DNA of 39,289 bases from JAWPMV01 sp038527215 (lineage in GTDB: Bacteria; Bacteroidota; Bacteroidia; J057): contig JBCBGC010000073.1 of assembly GCA_038527215.1 (NCBI GenBank), positions 1-39,289 on the forward strand. Reading direction: 5' to 3'. Positions within the stretch are counted from its first letter, which is position 1, and every line of letters begins with the position of its first letter. Positions 35,301 through 39,289 of the stretch are shown piece by piece. The notes under the pieces were generated by a model. The model saw only the letters and a list, made by a program, of their open reading frames with translations. It did not search any database and was not told the DNA's origin. The translations under genes and the position numbers were made by a program.

Positions 35301-35750
35301 GGAATTTCCATCGAGGATTTTTCCCTTCACCTCAATCAGGGGAGGTGGAGGAGGAGGCAGGGCTTTTTTCTTAGGGGTGGAAGCCTGAAGGGTGCGGACC
35401 CTTTTCGACAGCTTGACCACAAAAGTTTTAGCGTTAATCCGTTTATGGGTGAAGGAGGAGCCTGCCAGCAGCTTTGTCAGGTCTCTTTCCGGAGAGGTTC
35501 CGATTTTGATCGGCTTGACAAAAACGTCTTCTGTCTGATCAACATCGTAAATGATGTTCACCTGATGTGCCTGCGCAATTTTGTCTATTTCCGTACTGAG
35601 AGGAAGGGTTTGGTCCGCCAGACTCTGGCTGTGAGAGGTGGGTCCGGTGGGGGAAGCCACCACCCCTTGACCTCCTGACACCAGGCCGATGAGGAGCATC
35701 AAAGCGAACAGACGTTTGCCGGTAAACGGGAGTAGTTTTAGTAGTTCCAT
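32343..35750 (-). CDS. SusC/RagA TonB-dependent transporter with N-terminal STN signalling domain
   Basis: An 1135-residue transporter. After the signal peptide (about 1-32) is an STN domain (about 49-114: LSTEIDKIAQAHQVNIIYD to KRINAKTFVVKL), which in FecA-type receptors contacts a FecR anti-sigma factor. A basic linker with six consecutive prolines (132-137) leads to a carboxypeptidase-regulatory-like domain (141-213), the signature LDEVVLVGYGSQ (217-228), the plug and the barrel ending SYTFGLSAQF. It should import glycan fragments with the downstream SusD and also report their presence to FecR and the sigma factor encoded directly upstream. The proline run is longer than the linker normally needs and may act as a spacer. 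Confidence 0.95.
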   Translation of the reverse strand: MELLKLLPFTGKRLFALMLLIGLVSGGQGVVASPTGPTSHSQSLADQTLPLSTEIDKIAQAHQVNIIYDVDQTEDVFVKPIKIGTSPERDLTKLLAGSSFTHKRINAKTFVVKLSKRVRTLQASTPKKKALPPPPPPLIEVKGKILDGNSKEPLAGATIVVMGTRRGAMSLEDGSFTLKAETGKSLLIRYYGYEEKRIKVTGPELGNILLLPKATNLDEVVLVGYGSQKKSDLTGAVSSVSGKDLKELPNTGLDQALQGRAPGVFVTQNSGAPGGGVSIRIRGIGSTLTAEPLYIIDGIPVVNDNQGTSSNFSELDGGGQNSNALSTINPNDIESIEVLKDASATAIYGARAANGVVLITTKRGQEGKSSISFETFYGIQELSRKIPVMDLQQYAAYYGDVGWEQIEEFEQPELLGKGTDWQEAVFRPAAMQNYQLTLSGGNKQTQYAFSLGYHDKEGTVVGSDFNRLTAKVNLDHGFNDKLRIGNSFLVSRTQENITFNDNSNGVIYTALLMVPNAPVRNADGSFAGPQEEITLAFDNPVARALETNDVNTKTRILGNVYLEGKILPSLTYRTEFGSDIIYSNHNTFFPSFERGNFFGKSGVRRSINNSLFWINKHLLTFDRQFTPKHHLTVMGGFEAQAGKYEWIFASRDNLPNNELQQLTLGDAGQQNNDGGAGHWALLSYFGRLNYNFDNRYLLTSTFRIDGSSRFGPNNRYGFFPSAAFAWRISNEPFMKSWGFFERTKGDLKFRFGVGRVGNQEIGLYSYSSNVRGINVVMGDQLITGFGPANIANQDVKWESSFQTNIGMNLSFFNNRIEWTADYYNKRAEGMLLPALLPATAGNLTPPFVNIGEIENKGFELGLNTVNTTGKFLWRTHANFSINRNLVVSLGSTGNLTGLIQRIPVTRTEEGQPIGQFYGHVTDGIFQSLEEINESAFQSEGTRPGDIRFKDLNDDGVIDEGDQTFLGSPHPDFTANLINKFAYRGFDLNIFLQGVYGNEILNLIRRDIEGMAGLSNQSVLVADRWTINNPSESVPRATGSDPNANRRVSDRFVEDGSFLRIKNLTLGYTLPDTWLQRINFMQLRIYGGVQNFQTWTRYSGYDPDIGSYNQSPLINGVENGRYPIATSYTFGLSAQF

Positions 35751-35764
35751 GATCTTATTTTCAT

Positions 35765-35781
35765 GGGTTCCGGAAGAACCC
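35765..35781 (-). promoter_or_regulatory. Hairpin in the susC leader between FecR and SusC genes
   Basis: GGGTTC and GAACCC flank a five-base loop, 14 bases before the susC start codon. It could be an mRNA processing or stability element that lets susC be expressed far above fecR from one transcript. It is too short to be convincing alone. Confidence 0.3.
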
Positions 35782-35788
35782 CAGGGAA

Positions 35789-36763
35789 TTAGCGGATGAT
35801 GTATGTTTTGGGCCCTTTTTTCTCGAATCTGAGGTCATAGATGGCAGCCAGCGCTTCCAGCAAAACCTCTGGGATATTTTCATCTATAGAGGCATTGACT
35901 TTTTTCTCCAGAATAGAAGCTGCCTCAACGGAAACCTGCCAGCCAAAATCATCTTCCAGTCGCTCAATGATGCTGGCAATGGAGGCATTGCGGAAAATCA
36001 TCTTGCCTTGCGACCAGGCCAGGATGGGATCCATGTCCACTTCCCGAATGCTCAGGCTACCTCCTTTCCAACTCAGTTCCTCTCCAGGTTTGAGGATTTG
36101 GCTGGCTTTTCCTGCTTGCTCAAACCTCACCTTGCCTTCCACCAGCGCTACAGAAAGGGCCTTCTTACGCTGCTTGGCATTAAAGCTGGTGCCCAGCACC
36201 CTAATATCCCCGGCTGAGGTGTGAACCAAAAAGGGCCATTCCGGATTGTGGGTCACCTCAAAGTAGGCTTCCCCTTCTAACCAAACCTCTCGAATATTTT
36301 CCTCAGACCAAGATTCAGCCCATTTCAGTTGCGAATTTGCATTGAGCATGACGTGGCTACCATCGGGAAGCCTAACCTCCTGGGGATCGCCGTATTGGGT
36401 TACTGCCAGGGAATAAGTGGGAGTCGACCATTGCAAAAAGGCCCAGGTACCCGCTGCCAGAAGTAGAAAAGTGGCTGCTATGGCAGCCCACCGACGAAAA
36501 GGTGGGAATTTCTTGATAGCAGCAGCGGCTTTGGCACGTGAGGAAAACTGTGCATAAGCTGCGCTTATTTCCTCCTCGGATAAATGGAGATGTAGGTCTA
36601 TAACCATGTTGCGCGCTTCCTCAATGATAGGGCGACTCTCGGGATGGGAGGATATCCAGTCCGACCATTGGTGGCCTTCAGGGGAATCGGTCTTCAGACA
36701 ATAAGCCTGAAAAGATTCTGAAGCCACCAGGGAGGCCACATTTATATCTGGTTCATTGATCAT
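35789..36763 (-). CDS. FecR-family anti-sigma factor
   Basis: A 324-residue inner-membrane regulator: a cytoplasmic helical N-terminus (1-85) that should bind the sigma factor, one transmembrane helix (about 92-111, WAAIAATFLLLAAGTWAFLQ), a periplasmic FecR domain (about 118-235; EVRLPDGSHVMLNANSQLKW, GEAYFEVTHNPEWPFLVHT) and a C-terminal DUF4974-type domain (about 250-322; MIFRNASIASIIERLEDDFG) that receives the STN domain of the SusC partner. It is encoded between the sigma factor and susC, the standard order for carbohydrate-sensing FecR systems in Bacteroidota. Signal passes from SusC to FecR to sigma when substrate is bound. Confidence 0.95.
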   Translation of the reverse strand: MINEPDINVASLVASESFQAYCLKTDSPEGHQWSDWISSHPESRPIIEEARNMVIDLHLHLSEEEISAAYAQFSSRAKAAAAIKKFPPFRRWAAIAATFLLLAAGTWAFLQWSTPTYSLAVTQYGDPQEVRLPDGSHVMLNANSQLKWAESWSEENIREVWLEGEAYFEVTHNPEWPFLVHTSAGDIRVLGTSFNAKQRKKALSVALVEGKVRFEQAGKASQILKPGEELSWKGGSLSIREVDMDPILAWSQGKMIFRNASIASIIERLEDDFGWQVSVEAASILEKKVNASIDENIPEVLLEALAAIYDLRFEKKGPKTYIIR

Positions 36764-36792
36764 GTGCGTGTGTATAGGTAATAAAAGAGAAG

Positions 36793-36816
36793 ACCCCTTT
36801 ATAGAGATAGAGGGGT
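36793..36816 (-). promoter_or_regulatory. Hairpin between the sigma factor and FecR genes
   Basis: ACCCCTTTAT and ATAGAGGGGT pair around AGAG. On the minus-strand transcript one pair is a C/A mismatch, and U-rich sequence (UCUUCUCUUUUAUUA) follows. It may attenuate the operon after the sigma gene. The T-run at 36823-36832 lies on the other strand side and is not positioned as its tail. Confidence 0.35.
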
Positions 36817-36858
36817 GCTTGGTCTTTTTTTTACTATGTCTGCGAATTTTTTTTTGCC

Positions 36859-37407
36859 CTAAGGGGGAGAGCCCAGGATTTCTCTCAGCTTTTGGATAGC
36901 AGTATGTACCTGATTATAAATGGTTTGCTTGCTTTTTCCTTTCTCCCGGGCCAGTTCCTCATATTTTTTTCCATCCTGAAATTTGGCCTGGATCATTTCT
37001 CGCTGGGTAGGAGATAGGCGATCTAAGGCTTGAGCAAGCACTTGTGCCCTTTCCATTTGGGTTTCAGATTCAATGAGGGCTTCCTCAAAGGAGATTTCAG
37101 GCAGGATGGGCTTTGATTCTTCCAGGCTCTGTGGGCCTTTAGCTTGTGCCTTGAGGGCGGTCATCATTTTTCGGTAAAAGGCTCGTTGGAAATAGGTTTT
37201 GGGATGTTCGATCTCTTTGGTCCAGATTTTTTTCTCCCACATTTCCAGAAAAAATGATTGCAGGGTATCCTGAGTAAGCTCTTTTTGTTTACTGATACTT
37301 AAGCCCAAATGATAGAAGTCCCGATAGTTTGAGGTGAAAAACAGCTCAAACTGCGCTTCCCTGGATAAGGGATCTTGAGGGGAATTGGGTGTTGAATCTG
37401 TATTCAC
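36859..37407 (-). CDS. ECF-subfamily RNA polymerase sigma-70 factor
   Basis: 182 residues with the two ECF regions. Sigma-2 (about 20-88) includes LTQDTLQSFFLEMWEK for core binding and -10 recognition; sigma-4 (about 125-178) has LSPTQREMIQAKFQDGKKYE and the helix-turn-helix ELAREKGKSKQTIYNQVHTA. The start codon is GTG (37405-37407); no ATG is available before sigma-2. It is the first gene of the xylan-type operon and is followed by fecR after 95 bases, so it should drive this operon when released from FecR. The promoter at 37484-37515 is a housekeeping-type one, which would supply basal sigma, FecR and SusC. Confidence 0.94.
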   Translation of the reverse strand: MNTDSTPNSPQDPLSREAQFELFFTSNYRDFYHLGLSISKQKELTQDTLQSFFLEMWEKKIWTKEIEHPKTYFQRAFYRKMMTALKAQAKGPQSLEESKPILPEISFEEALIESETQMERAQVLAQALDRLSPTQREMIQAKFQDGKKYEELAREKGKSKQTIYNQVHTAIQKLREILGSPP

Positions 37408-37483
37408 AATAGCGCAATACCTATCAGATTTCTACTGCCTTTGCTAGATGGGACTTTTTGTCATATCTATTATAAGCGGAATT

Positions 37484-37515
37484 CAAAGGTATTGCAATTC
37501 ATCAAGATTGTCCAA
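37484..37515 (-). promoter_or_regulatory. Bacteroidota-type promoter of the sigma-fecR-susCD operon
   Basis: On the minus strand TTG (37515-37513), 21 spacer bases and TACCTTTG (37491-37484) match the -33/-7 consensus exactly. The leader to the sigma start would be about 70 bases. The core is identical to those at 29-36 and 39123-39130. Confidence 0.6.
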
Positions 37516-37575
37516 CTTCCTGCTTTCAAGCCTGTATATAAGAGGCATGATTCTTTGTTGTAAACCCTCTCTTCT

Positions 37576-39036
37576 GTGAAACACTCCGTCCTTCTAAGCC
37601 TGGTTAACCGCCTTTCGCCCAAAGAGCAAAAGGCTTTCCGGCTCTTCCTGGCTTCTCCCTATCACAATACCAATGCCCGCCTGATTCCGCTGTGGGACGC
37701 TTTGCTTAACCTGGATTTATCTACTGATAGACAGGAACTCGACCTGGACTATCTGCATAAAGCCCTCTTCAACACCAGCCAGCCCTTTCACAAACAAAAA
37801 GTATATGACCACTGCTCATTTCTATTGAGAAAAATGGAAGACTTCCTGGCGCTACAGGCTTTCGAATCAGATGAGCAGATGCGCCGAATGTATCTCATGA
37901 AAAAAATGGTGGAAAAGAATCATGAGTCGGGTTTTCACCGTGCTTCCAAAAAATTGCATCGCTTGAGAGAGAAAGCTGGACGGCGGGATATGGAGGTTCA
38001 CCATATGCAATATGAAGAACATCGCTTAGAGGACCTCTTGTTTCTTCGACAGGCCCGACGGGATTTCGATCAAAGCCTGGATGGTGTAATGCTGGAACTG
38101 GATGCTTATTACCTGGCTGCCAAATTGCGCTATGCCTGCTCTATGCTGAATCGCCAGAATATCATCCAGGCAGATTATGCATTGCCCTTCTTGCCAGAAG
38201 TCCTGCACATGGTCGAGTCCCGGAAGGATCTGGCCGCCTTACCTGCGATTGCCCTCTATCGCTGTATTTATCTGTCCCTTACCCAACCCGACCATCCGGC
38301 CTACTTTCCTCAATTGCTGGAATTATTGGAAGTGCATGGGAAAGCTTTTCCCCGGGAAGAGCGAATTGCCCTGTATGGTTACGCCCAGAATTATTGTACC
38401 AAAAAGATCAACCAGGGACAATCTGCCTATTTACGAGATTATTTCAACCTGGATAAGCAGATGTTAGCCAAAGATCTGTTGCTATCCCATGGCCTGTTGG
38501 ATCATCGAAAGTATAAGAACATGGTGACGGTGGGCTTGCGACTGAAGGAGTATGCCTGGGTAGAAGCCTTCCTGGAGCAGTATGCCCGGCATCTGCCCGA
38601 AGCCTTCCAGGAGATAGCTTATCTGTACTGCCGATCCGCTTACCTGCATGCCGTTGGAGATTTTTCTGGAGCAAAAGGTCTGCTGTGGCGGGTGGATTCA
38701 GAAGATATTTACTATCAATTGGGGGTAAGAGCCCTGCTGCTAAAGATATATTTTCAGGAAGGAGATGAGGAAGGGCTGGAAAGTCAGGCCCGGGCCTTTA
38801 AGGGCTTCCTTAGCAGGAATAAAAAAATCAGTCCCTATCAACTGAAATCTCATCGGGGCTTAATAAAATATACCCTGCAATTATCCCGTCTGCGGGGGCA
38901 ACAGCCAGCCCTTAGCTTGCAGACCTTCCAATTTTCGCTGCAGCGGATCGCAGAAGACCTTGCCGCCAACCCCAGGATTTCGAACCTAAACTGGCTGAAA
39001 GAACAAGTGAAAATGCTGGGAGAGGGAAAGGGATAA
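37576..39036 (+). CDS. Alpha-helical protein of a Bacteroidota family of unknown function
   Basis: 486 residues starting with GTG (37576-37578); a stop lies five codons upstream, so no longer start is possible. There is no signal peptide or membrane segment. The N-terminus (LVNRLSPKEQKAFRLFLASP, then YHNTN) matches a pattern I associate with many unnamed Bacteroidota proteins (L-S-x-x-E-x-x-x-F-x-x-F-L-x-S-P-Y). The rest is helical and repeat-like, with paired helices such as LAALPAIALYRCIYLSLTQP and FQEIAYLYCRSAYLHAVGDF, suggesting a TPR-like alpha-solenoid. It is divergent from the sigma operon and not obviously linked to it. Function is unknown; a cytoplasmic scaffold is a guess. Confidence 0.8.
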   Translation: MKHSVLLSLVNRLSPKEQKAFRLFLASPYHNTNARLIPLWDALLNLDLSTDRQELDLDYLHKALFNTSQPFHKQKVYDHCSFLLRKMEDFLALQAFESDEQMRRMYLMKKMVEKNHESGFHRASKKLHRLREKAGRRDMEVHHMQYEEHRLEDLLFLRQARRDFDQSLDGVMLELDAYYLAAKLRYACSMLNRQNIIQADYALPFLPEVLHMVESRKDLAALPAIALYRCIYLSLTQPDHPAYFPQLLELLEVHGKAFPREERIALYGYAQNYCTKKINQGQSAYLRDYFNLDKQMLAKDLLLSHGLLDHRKYKNMVTVGLRLKEYAWVEAFLEQYARHLPEAFQEIAYLYCRSAYLHAVGDFSGAKGLLWRVDSEDIYYQLGVRALLLKIYFQEGDEEGLESQARAFKGFLSRNKKISPYQLKSHRGLIKYTLQLSRLRGQQPALSLQTFQFSLQRIAEDLAANPRISNLNWLKEQVKMLGEGKG

Positions 39037-39098
39037 GTTTTTTTCTGACTGACTAGCAGGATGTTCACCTTCTGTGGAAAAATTAAGAGCATGAATAA

Positions 39099-39130
39099 TT
39101 GGAAATCTCGTCATGCAATCAGTACCTTTG
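39099..39130 (+). promoter_or_regulatory. Consensus promoter downstream of the last gene
   Basis: TTG at 39099-39101, 21 spacer bases and TACCTTTG at 39123-39130 match the consensus with the same spacing as the sigma-operon promoter. No start codon with a long frame follows within the window, so the transcript must extend past 39289 or be non-coding. Confidence 0.5.
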
Positions 39131-39238
39131 TCATCCCTTCTTAATCAAGGGAACGCTCATTAAACATTACGAAAAAACGGCTGAGAAGAGGGAAAAGAGG
39201 AGAGGTCAAAAAAAGTTAAAATTTTTTGGCGGAGAGAT

Positions 39239-39270
39239 TTGGAAAAGTGAAGAAAGAGGTCGTTATTTGC
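39239..39270 (+). promoter_or_regulatory. Second promoter-like site with A/T-rich upstream tract at the window end
   Basis: TTG at 39239-39241, 20 spacer bases and GTTATTTGC at 39262-39270 keep the TTTGC part of the -7 box. Upstream, 39207-39228 is an A tract then a T tract, like an UP element. The following sequence (ATTCGCTTTTGGAAAAAGG) resembles the start of leaders I associate with rRNA or tRNA transcripts in Bacteroidota. The gene itself is outside the window. Confidence 0.4.
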
Positions 39271-39289
39271 ATTCGCTTTTGGAAAAAGG

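Overview
The window reads as a chromosomal segment from a polysaccharide-degrading member of the Bacteroidota, most like the Saprospiria (Lewinella/Haliscomenobacter type). The signs are two SusC/SusD pairs, several type IX secretion (T9SS) C-terminal sorting domains, a FecR/ECF sigma pair, promoters of the form TTG-N18-21-TAnnTTTG, and little use of Shine-Dalgarno sequences. The lineage is inferred from gene content and style, not from a marker gene.

Region 1 (1-13.9 kb, + strand) is an alpha-glucan locus. A tight five-gene operon encodes a GT3 (eukaryote-type) glycogen synthase, a GT4 glycosyltransferase, a GH57 hydrolase, a BadF/N-acetylglucosamine-kinase-like sugar kinase and a cytoplasmic GH31 alpha-glucosidase. 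It is preceded by a near-consensus promoter and a 16-bp palindrome. After a 237-base leader come susC, susD, a small lipoprotein and a secreted two-module protein. Facing them (13.9-15.3 kb, - strand) is a T9SS-exported protein with three starch-binding-like modules; a shared bidirectional terminator separates the two. Together these suggest capture and import of starch or glycogen oligomers, their cytoplasmic breakdown, and storage as glycogen.

Region 2 (15.6-21.7 kb, + strand) holds five exported proteins of unknown function: a lipoprotein plus small periplasmic protein, then a putative operon of a periplasmic protein, an 896-residue leucine-rich-repeat protein with three W-W-x-x-L modules, and a probable outer-membrane protein. 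The start codon of the last lies in the loop of a perfect terminator-like hairpin.

Region 3 (21.7-37.4 kb, - strand) is a xylan-type polysaccharide utilisation locus read leftwards: ECF sigma factor, FecR anti-sigma, SusC with an N-terminal STN signalling domain, SusD, an IPT/TIG surface glycan-binding lipoprotein, a four-repeat T9SS protein that may be a new carbohydrate-binding module, a GH10 xylanase with T9SS tail, and a propeller protein carrying dockerin-like and cohesin-like segments. The STN-FecR-sigma arrangement implies trans-envelope induction when glycan is bound.

Region 4 (37.4-39.3 kb) has a divergent alpha-helical protein of a Bacteroidota family without known function. It is followed by two promoter-like sequences, the last with an A/T-rich upstream tract, which suggests a strongly transcribed gene, possibly a stable RNA, just beyond the window. 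No tRNA, rRNA, CRISPR array, transposase or phage gene was found.
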